A DNA stretch of 64,000 bases from Planctomicrobium piriforme (GCF_900113665.1 NZ_FOQD01000005.1:62001-126000); one strand, 5' to 3'; positions 1 through 7,402 are shown, counted from the first letter of the stretch. Numbers and translations: made by a program. Notes: a model not told the origin generated them from the letters alone.

Positions 1-975
1 AGCAATATTCCCGCGTGTATTCCGAACCGTTTGCGTCTGCTGCAACAGTGTCAGAAAACCAGGAGTGCCACCCACCACGTCGGTAAAAATCTCCTGTCGT
101 AATCTTGCCAGCGTCCTCGCTTCGTACAACAGGTTACGTTCCGACTGCGTCAGCCCTTCCAGCCCAACCTTGCGGCCGGCGCCGAACAGCAGCGGCTGCA
201 CGATCGAGAAGGAAAGGTTCGACATCGATTGCGTCTGATTGCCGCCGCTGAACAGCCACAGCGTATTGTTGGCGAACTCGACCGCCCATTGCGTGCCCGC
301 CGGCAGCAACTGGCTGACTCCACCCGCCACGCCGGCGGCGACATTGTCACCGGGGCCATTAGGAACAAACGTCGCCGTGGTTCCGGCGACCGGCTCCACG
401 CCGTTGGTTCCGAGGTAACGGACGCCGAACTGGAACCGCTGGAACGTCACCGCCAGTGCCGCGAGATAGACGTTTTCGATTTCGTCCTGGTACTCGCGTT
501 TGTTGATCTGCGCCAGTTCCACCGCCTGCGGCAGCGTCACATTCTGCAGCTCTGGCAGCGCGGGGACAATTTCTCCTGTCAATGGGTCGATGTTGTCCGT
601 GCTCCAGCCAAAATTCGCGAGCCACTGCGGATTTTCCACCGTCATCGAGTCGCCGAACTTGTGCCAGCCTTTGTAGCCCTGCCAGCCGTCGACCCAGTTC
701 ATGTAGACATGCGCGGCGCCGTCATCCGGCGGCAGCGGCTCTTTATCGGGATCGTATGGATCAAAGAAACGGCTGCGGGGATCGGGGGTGACATCGATTC
801 GCGGGACCGCCCAGCGGGGATCATTGAGCCGTTCGTTGATCGCGAGATAGGAGTCGCGGTCGGCTTGGTCACGCCAGAACGTCCGCGAACAGCCTGCCGA
901 CTGCAACAGCAGCAAAGCGCCCACGCAAAGAGATTTCTTCAGTGAACCAGCCGGAGAAAAGAGTCGCAGAGTCAT
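1..975 (-). CDS. TolC-family outer-membrane efflux lipoprotein (partial, C-terminus beyond the window)
   Basis: Reading the minus strand from an ATG at 975 gives 325 codons without a stop up to the window edge, so only the N-terminal part is present. The first 28 residues form a lipoprotein signal ending in a lipobox (LQSAGC). Then come a variable N-terminal region rich in Pro, Asp and Trp and a TolC-like stretch with the pattern TLPQAVELAQINKREYQ, typical of the first helix of outer-membrane efflux proteins. Its ATG overlaps the stop of the MarR gene upstream in an ATGA arrangement, which implies translational coupling and probably MarR control. It is likely the outer-membrane channel of a tripartite exporter or type I secretion system; the inner-membrane partners would lie to the left of the window. 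The family call rests on layout and lipobox; the barrel domain is not visible here. Confidence 0.75.
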   Translation of the reverse strand, partial: MTLRLFSPAGSLKKSLCVGALLLLQSAGCSRTFWRDQADRDSYLAINERLNDPRWAVPRIDVTPDPRSRFFDPYDPDKEPLPPDDGAAHVYMNWVDGWQGYKGWHKFGDSMTVENPQWLANFGWSTDNIDPLTGEIVPALPELQNVTLPQAVELAQINKREYQDEIENVYLAALAVTFQRFQFGVRYLGTNGVEPVAGTTATFVPNGPGDNVAAGVAGGVSQLLPAGTQWAVEFANNTLWLFSGGNQTQSMSNLSFSIVQPLLFGAGRKVGLEGLTQSERNLLYEARTLARLRQEIFTDVVGGTPGFLTLLQQTQTVRNTRGNIA

Positions 976-1460
976 GCCGCACTCCTTTCCTGGCTGCCGC
1001 TTTCAGGACGGACTGCTTCGAGGCTCGTCAGCGCCACCGACAGCCCGTTCAAGCTCGCCTGATCCAGGCTCAGTTCAGGCCGGGGCAGGGCAATCCGCAG
1101 CGACTGCTCGAATTCTTCGTGAATCTGCCGCACCACTTCGCAGCGAGTGCGCCCCAACGACGTAAGCGTGAGCACTGTCTTGCGGCGGTCGAGCGGCGAA
1201 CGGTCCCTCTCGATCAGACCTTCCACCCGCATCCGCTCGACCAGCCCGCACAGGTTGGATTCGGAAATCAGAAGGACGGCGGCGAGGTCGGCCTGGGTGG
1301 CGTGCCGGGTCGGGCCATCGAGCGCGGCCAGGACGCTTGCCCGGGATTCACTCAGTCCGGCATCGGTATATCGATCCGAAAGCTGCTTCCGCAGCCGTCT
1401 GGAAATCTGGTTCCAACGGGTGATCCACCCTGGCGGAGATTCAACAGGCAGAGCGCGCAT
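972..1460 (-). CDS. MarR-family transcriptional regulator
   Basis: A 162-residue protein with a winged helix-turn-helix of MarR type. The recognition region is visible in the middle (TQADLAAVLLISESNLCGLV), followed by the wing DRSPLDRRKTVLTLTSLG, a classic MarR signature (DRRxxxxxLTxxG). MarR proteins bind DNA as dimers and usually repress adjacent efflux or stress genes until a small ligand releases them. Here the gene is directly upstream of, and overlaps by four bases, a TolC-family lipoprotein gene, so it most likely autoregulates an efflux operon. The 369-base gap upstream would carry its promoter; I could not pick out a clear operator there. Confidence 0.88.
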   Translation of the reverse strand: MRALPVESPPGWITRWNQISRRLRKQLSDRYTDAGLSESRASVLAALDGPTRHATQADLAAVLLISESNLCGLVERMRVEGLIERDRSPLDRRKTVLTLTSLGRTRCEVVRQIHEEFEQSLRIALPRPELSLDQASLNGLSVALTSLEAVRPESGSQERSAA

Positions 1461-1829
1461 AGCGAACGATCCGAAAACAGGTGCGAATGCTTCGTCATTA
1501 AAAGATTCGGACCTGAACGATTCGTCTCTGCATGGAATCGACCGACTTTGTCGATTCTGTCGACTTTACCGGGTGATCCCGGTGTGCGGCGGGGTCGGGT
1601 ACTGGCGAGTTTGGCCGGTTGACCGTTTCGAACGTTACGATGCGAATTTTTTTCGCAGTTTCACTCCCCTTCTCATGATTTCCCGCAACCCCATCCCGCC
1701 CAGATTCTATTTCGGGCGCATTGTTAGGCCGAGGGAGTATCGAACGTTTGTCAGTCGTGGCAATCCAACGGAGTTTTGAGCCACGACGAGGGTTTCCCCG
1801 CCCGACGGCAACACCAGGAGCAATAACAG
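1461..1829. other. Intergenic gap between marR and a small basic protein gene
   Basis: This is a divergent intergenic region of 369 bases. It is rich in TCG-containing words and includes a run of T residues near 1650, but I see no convincing promoter with good spacing, no operator dyad and no small gene. Confidence 0.5.
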
Positions 1830-2177
1830 ATGAAGGAAGAACTGATGATCACCTCGGACCTGAAGGCCAGCCGCCGGTTCAAAGATCGCCGCCTGACCAA
1901 CGAACGCCGCACCGACGCCGAGGAGAACATTGTCGGCGTCGAACAACGACGCGTCAGCGAGCGACGCAAAATCGAACGCCGCCGGCAGATCGACCCGACC
2001 ACCTGCGAACGGGACTACAAACCGGACGAAGTGGAATTCATGCGGGCGATGGATGACTACAAACGCCGCAGCGGACGCCAGTTCCCCACCTGGAGCGAAG
2101 TGCTCGAAGTGATTCGGGATCTGGGCTACCGCAAGGTCGCCGCCCCGACCACCACCTTCGAAACGGCCACCCGTTAA
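1830..2177 (+). CDS. Small charged protein with Arg-rich RR-x-ERR repeats, unknown function
   Basis: A 115-residue soluble protein. Its first half is very rich in Arg and Glu, with repeated RRxxxRR / ERR motifs (DRRLTNERR, EQRRVSERRKIERRR); its second half is a more globular, conserved-looking segment (PDEVEFMRAMDDYKRRSG, TWSEVLEVIRDLGYRK). No signal peptide or membrane segment. The start ATG follows AACAGATGAAGG; a second ATG six codons in (MITSDL) has an AAGGAAG site just ahead and could be the true start. A strong intrinsic terminator follows directly. The basic repeats suggest nucleic-acid or ribosome contact, but this is inference and I do not recognise a named family. Confidence 0.75.
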   Translation: MKEELMITSDLKASRRFKDRRLTNERRTDAEENIVGVEQRRVSERRKIERRRQIDPTTCERDYKPDEVEFMRAMDDYKRRSGRQFPTWSEVLEVIRDLGYRKVAAPTTTFETATR

Positions 2178-2206
2178 TCGAAGCAGAAGCCCAAAAAATG
2201 ATCCCC

Positions 2207-2239
2207 AGCCCGCGAAGCAACTTCGCGGGCTGTTTTTTT
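2207..2239 (+). terminator. Intrinsic terminator after the small basic protein
   Basis: A perfect 11-bp stem (AGCCCGCGAAG / CTTCGCGGGCT) with a CAA loop is followed by G and seven T residues. It lies 30 bases after the stop codon of the 1830-2177 gene. Confidence 0.92.
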
Positions 2240-2322
2240 GTCCCGGACGTTTCTTCCACGTCCGGGACAATTTCGAACGGCAACCTCCATTGTCCCGGAC
2301 GACCGCAAAGCGTCCGGGACAA
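2239..2322. repeat. Two tandem hairpins sharing the stem TTGTCCCGGACG
   Basis: Two palindromes follow each other: 2239-2270 (stem TTGTCCCGGACGT, 6-base spacer) and 2290-2322 (stem TTGTCCCGGACG, 9-base spacer). Both have the same stem sequence in the same orientation but different loops. They sit between the terminator and hpnE, so they may be REP-like elements or structure in the hpnE leader. Confidence 0.8.
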
Positions 2323-2407
2323 GCATGAGGTTTGACAAACCGCGGCGTCCTCAAGACAACTCGAACGGTTCTGCTTCGCCCAACCGTTTTCCTGAAGTGC
2401 CCCGCTC

Positions 2408-3829
2408 GTGCCATCTTCTGTTTCGGACTCAGTCTCAGGCCGCGTCGTCATCGTTGGAGGCGGTCTGGCGGGAATCGCTGCCGCAACAGCGTTGGCGGAA
2501 GCCGACTTGCAGGTGACACTGCTCGAAAGTCGCCCGCAGCTTGGCGGTCGGGCGACCTCATATATCGACAAGGCTTCCGGCGAAACGATTGATAACTGTC
2601 AGCACGTCAGCATGGGCTGCTGCACCAATCTGCGGGATCTGTGTGAGCGACTGCAAGTCGCCGACGCCTTTCAAACAGAATCGGAACTCTATTTCATCGC
2701 TCCGAACGGCGAATGCTGCTCGTTCTCCGCCGACCCGTTGCCGGCCCCGTTTCACCTCACTCGCGCGTTCCTGAAACTGTCCTATCTCTCGCTGCGAGAG
2801 AAGGTGTTGTTCGCCTCTGCCGTCAGAGCTCTGGCGCAGGCACGACCCGAAAAACTCTTGGGCAGCAACTTCGCCGACTGGCTGCGAACTCACCGGCAGA
2901 CCGACCGGCTGATTCAGAACGTCTGGGAAGTTGTGCTGGTGAGCGCTCTCAGCGAATCGCTCGACCGCATTGACGCGGCGTACGCTCGCAAGGTCTTCGT
3001 CGACGGATTTCTCAGTCACGCCGACAGCTGGAAGGTCGAGATCCCACGAATTGATCTCGATGAACTCTATTCGCAGCGCACGCGAGCCGCACTTGCTGCC
3101 AAAGGGGTTGATGTCCGCGTGCAGACCCGGGCGACCGGGCTGACGTACGAGGATGAACGAGTCGCGCAGGTCTCACTGCATAATGGAGATCCGCTGATTG
3201 CGGACGACGTGATTCTGGCGGTCCCTCAGCATCAGTTGTCTGCGCTGCTCCCTTCCAGTCCAAAACTGGATTCGCTGAGACAACAGGTTTCACAACTGGA
3301 AACCGCACCGATTACCAGCGTTCATCTCTGGTACGACCGCCCCCTCACCGCGTTGCCGCACGCCGTGCTGGTCGGACGGCTCAGTCAGTGGATGTTCAAC
3401 CGGGGTCAACGCACGTTGAACGGCGAATCTGCTCACTACTATCAGGTCGTGATCAGCGCCAGCCGGCAGCTGCGTGAATGGTCACAAGAAGACGCGATTG
3501 CCGCCGTCGCTGCCGAACTCCGGGCAGTCTGGCCCAGTCATCGAGTACCAAAGCTGCTGCATTCGCGGATGATTACCGAACGCCGAGCCGTCTTCTCGGT
3601 CACACCGGGCATCGATGCCCTACGGCCTGTTCAGCAGACAGGAATCGAAAACCTGCAAATCGCAGGCGACTACACCCAGACCGGGTGGCCCGCCACGATG
3701 GAAGGAGCCGTGATCAGCGGATATCTCGCGGCAGAAAACGTGCCGCGTCGACTCGGTCGCCCACTACAAATCGTCCGCCCTGGCCTGCCGTTCGCGGGGC
3801 TTTCACGCTGGTGTCTGGGACTCAAGTAA
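2408..3829 (+). CDS. hpnE: HpnE-type hydroxysqualene dehydroxylase / FAD-dependent squalene-pathway oxidoreductase
   Basis: A 473-residue flavoprotein. The N-terminus holds the dinucleotide-binding fold VVIVGGGLAGIAAATALAEA, then ESRPQLGGRATSY, as in amine-oxidase and phytoene-desaturase flavoenzymes. The segment NCQHVSMGCCTNL is characteristic of the squalene-associated desaturase HpnE, and the C-terminal FAD-contacting motif GDYTQTGWPATMEGAVISG is present. HpnE reduces hydroxysqualene to squalene after HpnC and HpnD have made it from farnesyl diphosphate. HpnC and HpnD are not next to it here. The start is a GTG at 2408 without a strong ribosome-binding site; it gives the correct N-terminal length for the Rossmann motif. 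Its end overlaps the convergent membrane-protein gene by 27 bases. Confidence 0.85.
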   Translation: MPSSVSDSVSGRVVIVGGGLAGIAAATALAEADLQVTLLESRPQLGGRATSYIDKASGETIDNCQHVSMGCCTNLRDLCERLQVADAFQTESELYFIAPNGECCSFSADPLPAPFHLTRAFLKLSYLSLREKVLFASAVRALAQARPEKLLGSNFADWLRTHRQTDRLIQNVWEVVLVSALSESLDRIDAAYARKVFVDGFLSHADSWKVEIPRIDLDELYSQRTRAALAAKGVDVRVQTRATGLTYEDERVAQVSLHNGDPLIADDVILAVPQHQLSALLPSSPKLDSLRQQVSQLETAPITSVHLWYDRPLTALPHAVLVGRLSQWMFNRGQRTLNGESAHYYQVVISASRQLREWSQEDAIAAVAAELRAVWPSHRVPKLLHSRMITERRAVFSVTPGIDALRPVQQTGIENLQIAGDYTQTGWPATMEGAVISGYLAAENVPRRLGRPLQIVRPGLPFAGLSRWCLGLK

Positions 3830-4228
3830 TGGCGAGCGTCGGCTTACCAGGACGCACGCCGCCGCGATGGCGATCACGACCGCGATGGGCTGCGCGATCT
3901 TGAACCAGAGGGGGTAAGGCAGCATCGAGAGGTTGCACCCCAGCGCATACAGCAACAAGACGGCCAGGACGCCGGCGCTGCCGAGGTTTCCCACTCGACC
4001 TGCCACCCAGGTGCCAGCGAACGCCGTGAAGCCCCACAGGGGAACGACCACCCCCAGTACCCAGGTCGGATAGTTGGCCACCTGCTGGCACATCTCCTCC
4101 ATCGTTCCCTTGAAATCAGGAGGCAGGGGATGGACGATCGAACTGAACAACTCCGTCAGATTGACCAGCACGAAAGCGGTCACAAATCCGGCGACGATGC
4201 CGAAAATCATCTGAAAAACTCTCTCCAT
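3803..4228 (-). CDS. Small four-TM membrane protein, unknown function
   Basis: I start this at the ATG at 4228 because an AGGAG site lies 10 bases upstream; an in-frame extension to 4288 has no such support. The 141-residue product (MERVFQMIFGIVAGF...) has about four hydrophobic segments: residues 6-28, 57-75, 83-103 and 110-128. There is one short polar loop (HPLPPDFKGTMEEM). No enzymatic motif is visible. The 3' end overlaps hpnE convergently. Function unknown; an integral inner-membrane protein. Confidence 0.75.
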   Translation of the reverse strand: MERVFQMIFGIVAGFVTAFVLVNLTELFSSIVHPLPPDFKGTMEEMCQQVANYPTWVLGVVVPLWGFTAFAGTWVAGRVGNLGSAGVLAVLLLYALGCNLSMLPYPLWFKIAQPIAVVIAIAAACVLVSRRSPLLESQTPA

Positions 4229-4429
4229 CGATTGCGTACTCCTGACCCCTAAAGCTGGGGACGATGTCATGTGCTGTTCGCATCGCATTATGGCGACCCA
4301 CCCGGCGAACTTCGACCATGCCCAGTCGCCCGAACTGACTGGACCTGACGACTGTCTCTTCTGCTACGATTTCTGATGACGAGTGGAGTTTTCAATTCCG
4401 GCAGCTGAAGACAGCAACGGGCGACTGTG

Positions 4430-5068
4430 ATGGATGACGAATTTCAACTGCAGAGTGGGGAAGAAGATCGTTTCGACCTGCTCCCGGCCAACGTTCCTTT
4501 GCTGCCGTTGCCGGAATACTGTTATTCTCTGGAGACAGGCAAGCCGTTTCGTTTCTGCATTGATTGCGACGAGCCGCTGTTGCTGCAGAAGAGCGAACCG
4601 CTTGTCCCAGAGTCGCCCGACAATTCGCACTATGCGTTGCGGATGTATGGCATCACCAAGGTCATCGTCGGGGGCGAAGCGGTGTTCGAACTGGCGCTCT
4701 GCCTGCGGTGTAACGATCGGCTAGTGCAGCGGTTCTCCCAGGAATCACGGGCAGCCATCGCCGAATTCATCGGTTCCGCTCTGCACATCCCCGGCCCGGA
4801 ACGCATTCAATCCGGCGACTTCTCCTGCTTCCACTGCCGCCGCCCGAAATCGAGCTGCCACCGTTATACGATCGGCATGTTCTGCGCCGGAAAACACATC
4901 TGCGCCAACGCGCCACATGTCATGATCTGTGATGCCTGCGAGAGTGAGATGGCGGAGTGCCTGTCCAAGCACACCCGCGAGGAATGGGACAGATTCATCG
5001 AAGAACACTTCGACCCGACGCCAGGGTTGGGCTTGGACGAGCCTCATCGGTTTCCGATGATTATTTGA
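4430..5068 (+). CDS. Cysteine-rich, probably zinc-binding protein of unknown function
   Basis: A 212-residue soluble protein with several CxxC pairs: FCIDCDEP, CLRCNDR, CFHCRRPKSSC and MICDACESEM, plus further Cys/His residues between the last two. The pattern suggests two or three structural zinc sites. The start at 4430 (ATGGATGACGAA) is preferred to the adjacent GTG at 4427. The end of the gene is four bases ahead of the next gene (start 5073), so the two probably form an operon. I do not recognise the family. Confidence 0.72.
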   Translation: MDDEFQLQSGEEDRFDLLPANVPLLPLPEYCYSLETGKPFRFCIDCDEPLLLQKSEPLVPESPDNSHYALRMYGITKVIVGGEAVFELALCLRCNDRLVQRFSQESRAAIAEFIGSALHIPGPERIQSGDFSCFHCRRPKSSCHRYTIGMFCAGKHICANAPHVMICDACESEMAECLSKHTREEWDRFIEEHFDPTPGLGLDEPHRFPMII

Positions 5069-5072
5069 GCGA

Positions 5073-5786
5073 GTGGAATGGGTAGATAAGCTCCATAAGC
5101 TTCGTTTCTCAGTAGAAAACCAGCGAGATTCTACCGTGACAGCAAGTTTCGTAGAAAAATTCAGGCCCATAACCAACAACATCGTGTTCTACAAAGCTCA
5201 ACTTTCTGATGTCTATTCCGCACATTCAAATTGGATGACACAAACCGGGCCAATAAAAACAATAATCGAAAACACGGATGTCATGCATGCGCTTTCACTC
5301 ATGATTCCCTTCGATCAGCTACGAGATCTGTTTGTGGAATGCAAGGGGGGCTGGGTTGCCCATTTTGTCGGCTCGGACGACACGCCAAAATATCTTCCAA
5401 TCGTCAAATCAGTTGCATGCTCATATGTAACTACATTTTATCTTCCCGAAGGAAATGGCTCGCAGGACGGTTCGGATCAGCTTGGTGGAATCGGGCTTGG
5501 ATTTTTTCTTCGTGACCCGGCTAAGGCTTTCGGCAGCGAAAGGGTCATCAACCTCATTAACAATGGTGACAGATGGATTTTCGAGCAGTGTGGGGAGCCG
5601 TTACCATTCGAGGACAGTTCTATATACCATAAACGACGCATCCAGGATCGATTTTCGATCGAGCTTGCAGTGAACTACCTCAAGGCAAACGGAATTTCAG
5701 CTTTTGAGCAGGATTTTTATTTACCTTGCTGGACACTGACGGAACCGATCCGAGACAAAGACGGATATTGGGGCCGGCGGAGTTGA
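5073..5786 (+). CDS. Unknown 237-residue protein, base composition unlike its neighbours
   Basis: Starts with GTG (codons for MEWVDKLHKL) four bases after the preceding stop codon. The protein has no signal peptide, membrane segment or motif that I recognise. It is visibly more AT-rich than flanking genes, with codons such as ATA, AAA and TTT used freely, which suggests horizontal acquisition. Features worth noting are a cysteine in LFVECKGGW, a glycine-rich strand (QLGGIGLGFFL) and a conserved-looking C-terminal stretch (SIELAVNYLKANGI). It pairs with the cysteine-rich gene before it. It could be an immunity-type or defence-associated protein, but nothing in the sequence proves this. Confidence 0.6.
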   Translation: MEWVDKLHKLRFSVENQRDSTVTASFVEKFRPITNNIVFYKAQLSDVYSAHSNWMTQTGPIKTIIENTDVMHALSLMIPFDQLRDLFVECKGGWVAHFVGSDDTPKYLPIVKSVACSYVTTFYLPEGNGSQDGSDQLGGIGLGFFLRDPAKAFGSERVINLINNGDRWIFEQCGEPLPFEDSSIYHKRRIQDRFSIELAVNYLKANGISAFEQDFYLPCWTLTEPIRDKDGYWGRRS

Positions 5787-5920
5787 CTCAGATGAGGATC
5801 CAAGGGTCAAAAAGTGAACGCGCGGCCCTGCCACCCATTGATTGATCGACTCTTCATCCCCGTGTTATCCTCTTCGCTGCGATCGCACGCGTTTTGGCTT
5901 AACGACGAAACGAGGTCGAC

Positions 5921-6316
5921 ATGGCTGCCAAGCTGCTCTTTACCGGGATGACTCACACGAGCGGAGGCCCTCACGGCGCTACCCGCAGCTCGGACGGCCT
6001 GCTCGATCTGCAGTTGCCTGAGCCTCATCCAGCGGCTGAGCGAATGTTCGCTGCCGCCTGGTCGGCCTGCTTTATCGGGGCGATTGAAGTGGCCGCCGCC
6101 CGTAAGAAGATCTCGCTCCCGGCCGCTCCCGAGATCGACGCGACGATCAATCTGTTTCTCGAAAAGAATGAGTTCTTTCTGCGAGCCCGACTCGACGTGA
6201 GCATCCCAGGCGTCGACCGCGAGGTGGCGAAGGAATTGGTCGAAGCGGCCCATGGCATTTGCCCCTATTCGAAAGCAACCCGGGGCAATATCGACGTCGA
6301 ATTGAACGTCGTCTGA
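5921..6316 (+). CDS. ohr: Organic hydroperoxide resistance protein (Ohr/OsmC family)
   Basis: A 131-residue OsmC-fold protein. It contains the two redox cysteines of Ohr: one in AAAWSACFIGAI and one in HGICPYSKATRGNIDVELNVV. The N-terminal strand (LLFTGMTHTSGGPHGATRSSDG) and the central PEIDATINLF segment also fit Ohr. The enzyme reduces organic and fatty-acid hydroperoxides in the cytoplasm using lipoylated or thiol partners. The length is close to the usual 135-145 residues. A GAGG site lies six bases before the ATG. It is transcribed alone; no OhrR regulator gene is adjacent. Confidence 0.9.
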   Translation: MAAKLLFTGMTHTSGGPHGATRSSDGLLDLQLPEPHPAAERMFAAAWSACFIGAIEVAAARKKISLPAAPEIDATINLFLEKNEFFLRARLDVSIPGVDREVAKELVEAAHGICPYSKATRGNIDVELNVV

Positions 6317-6383
6317 TGTTCGGATGCAACTTCTTGAGCTGGTGACGAGTTCTCTTTTGCCTGCGACAACGAAACGCATGAAT

Positions 6384-6425
6384 TGTGGCTACATATTGAC
6401 CAACTCAACAAACTGTGGCTACAAT
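6384..6425 (+). promoter_or_regulatory. Sigma-70-type promoter overlapped by a direct-repeat operator ahead of the BrnT-like gene
   Basis: A -35 box TTGACC (6396-6401) and a -10 box TACAAT (6420-6425) are separated by 18 bases. The word TGTGGCTACA occurs twice, at 6384-6393 and 6414-6423, exactly 30 bases (about three helical turns) apart; the second copy covers the -10 box. This is the geometry expected for autorepression by a ribbon-helix-helix antitoxin. The promoter also shows that translation cannot begin at the upstream in-frame GTG at 6415. Confidence 0.7.
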
Positions 6426-6453
6426 TGTAATTGAGACGGCCAACCAGGGCAGG

Positions 6454-6714
6454 ATGATGACGATTATCCGAGTGATCTGGGACGACGAAGAAAATGGGAA
6501 CGTCGGTCACATTGCGGAGCATGGATACTCAATTGAGGAAGTTGAACATGTCCTGAGCGACTTCCACTACGAGGGAGTCAGCAAGTCCTCCGGATATCCG
6601 TTTGTGATTGGGTTCCTTCCAGATGGTCGCCGTGTCGGAGTGGCATTCATTCGGATCGACGAAATTTCAGTCCTGCCGGTAACTGCGTTCGACGCCGATA
6701 ACTACAAGAATTGA
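6454..6714 (+). CDS. BrnT-like toxin of a putative type II toxin-antitoxin system
   Basis: The product is 85-86 residues, from ATG 6454 or the adjacent ATG 6457; an AGGG site at 6446-6449 favours 6457. It has the BrnT layout: an initial strand IIRVIWDDEEN, a helix GHIAEHGYSIEEVEHVLSDF, then a strand pair around GYPFVIGFLPDGRRVGVAF and a final RIDEISVLPVTAFD. BrnT proteins are RelE-fold ribonucleases. The gene is followed 20 bases later by a ribbon-helix-helix protein gene; the toxin-first order is that of BrnTA. The similarity is by pattern rather than strong identity, so the exact subfamily is uncertain. Confidence 0.62.
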   Translation: MMTIIRVIWDDEENGNVGHIAEHGYSIEEVEHVLSDFHYEGVSKSSGYPFVIGFLPDGRRVGVAFIRIDEISVLPVTAFDADNYKN

Positions 6715-6734
6715 CGGCCCAGTGGAGGTGAATG

Positions 6735-7034
6735 ATGGCTCGCAAGATCGAACGAGTCTCGCGGAAAATGACCGCGACGGAACGTGAAGAGATGCTGCGG
6801 ATGACACGGGAGATTTCTCGGGAGCGCGAAGAGATTATCCAGAACGTGAACGCTTCAGCGGCCAGCCGGACGATCCGCACGCGGGTCACGGAGGAGATGC
6901 ATGCGGCGCTCAAAGAGTATTGCGAGCAACACGGAACCGAGTTGTCTGCGATCCTCAGGGATTCGGCGTTGCGATACATCGGTCGCCGGGATCTGGTGGG
7001 CGTTATGCCTGCACCAGGCCGGCCCGCATCTTAA
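6735..7034 (+). CDS. BrnA-like ribbon-helix-helix antitoxin
   Basis: A 99-residue protein. The first half is a charged helix rich in Arg and Glu, and the C-terminal half looks like a ribbon-helix-helix unit: strand SRTIRTRVTEEMHAALKEYC followed by HGTELSAILRDSALRYIGRRD. The start is at ATG 6735, placed six bases after a strong GGAGG site; the ATG three bases earlier is too close to it. It follows the BrnT-like gene directly and is the expected antitoxin and autorepressor, probably acting on the TGTGGCTACA repeats upstream. The end overlaps the convergent mazF remnant by four bases. Confidence 0.62.
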   Translation: MARKIERVSRKMTATEREEMLRMTREISREREEIIQNVNASAASRTIRTRVTEEMHAALKEYCEQHGTELSAILRDSALRYIGRRDLVGVMPAPGRPAS

Positions 7035-7203
7035 AGTTCAATCGCGGTTCGCAGGCACTTGTCGACCTCGAGCATGGTCTCCGCAGAGAGCGTTCCGATG
7101 ATCTTTCGAATGTCTGCCTGCTGGATTGGTCGTTCTGCACAACCAGTGTGGGACGTGTCCCGGAAGGGGGAGAGAAATCGACAAGGACAATTTCACTCCG
7201 CAT
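7031..7203 (-). pseudogene. MazF/PemK-family toxin with internal deletion and frameshift
   Basis: From ATG 7203 the minus strand encodes MRSEIVLVDF, then RPTLVVQNDQ, which is the N-terminus of MazF/PemK toxins. About 26 codons in, the reading frame stops resembling the family. In another frame the sequence continues as ADIRKIIGTLSAETMLEVDK, ending CLRTAIEL and a TAA at 7031-7033, which is the MazF/PemK C-terminus. The middle of the protein, roughly half the usual 110-120 residues, is missing. The gene is therefore a deletion remnant. Its ATG overlaps the end of the antitoxin gene, as in intact operons. Confidence 0.75.
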
Positions 7204-7402
7204 ACAGTTGGGAATCCTCTGGAGACCCGTCTTTGTCCCAGGCTTTCAAGACAGCAGAGTAAGCATGGCGAGGATCTTCGAGAAGCTGCCTCATCTCATC
7301 ATAAGTTTCTTTGAGAATCAGCACGCACTCTTCATGTTCCACGTCCACCGGGACAGGCAGACCGTGTTTTAGAGCTTCCAATTGTTCGGCGGTGACATTC
7401 AT
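7193..7402 (-). CDS. Antitoxin-like protein of a decayed MazEF-type module
   Basis: A 69-residue acidic protein from ATG 7402. The helix-rich region VLILKETYDEMRQLLEDP and the acidic tail ending in DSQLYAE resemble small antitoxins paired with PemK/MazF toxins. Its last 11 bases overlap the start of the toxin remnant, showing that the two were one operon. The reading frame is intact although its toxin is not. Whether it is still expressed or serves as an anti-addiction factor is unknown. Confidence 0.6.
   Translation of the reverse strand: MNVTAEQLEALKHGLPVPVDVEHEECVLILKETYDEMRQLLEDPRHAYSAVLKAWDKDGSPEDSQLYAE

Noticed and set aside
229..945. Plus-strand open frame of 238 codons
   Set aside because: It is the antisense shadow of the TolC-family lipoprotein gene, which has a lipobox and an ATGA coupling to marR on the minus strand.
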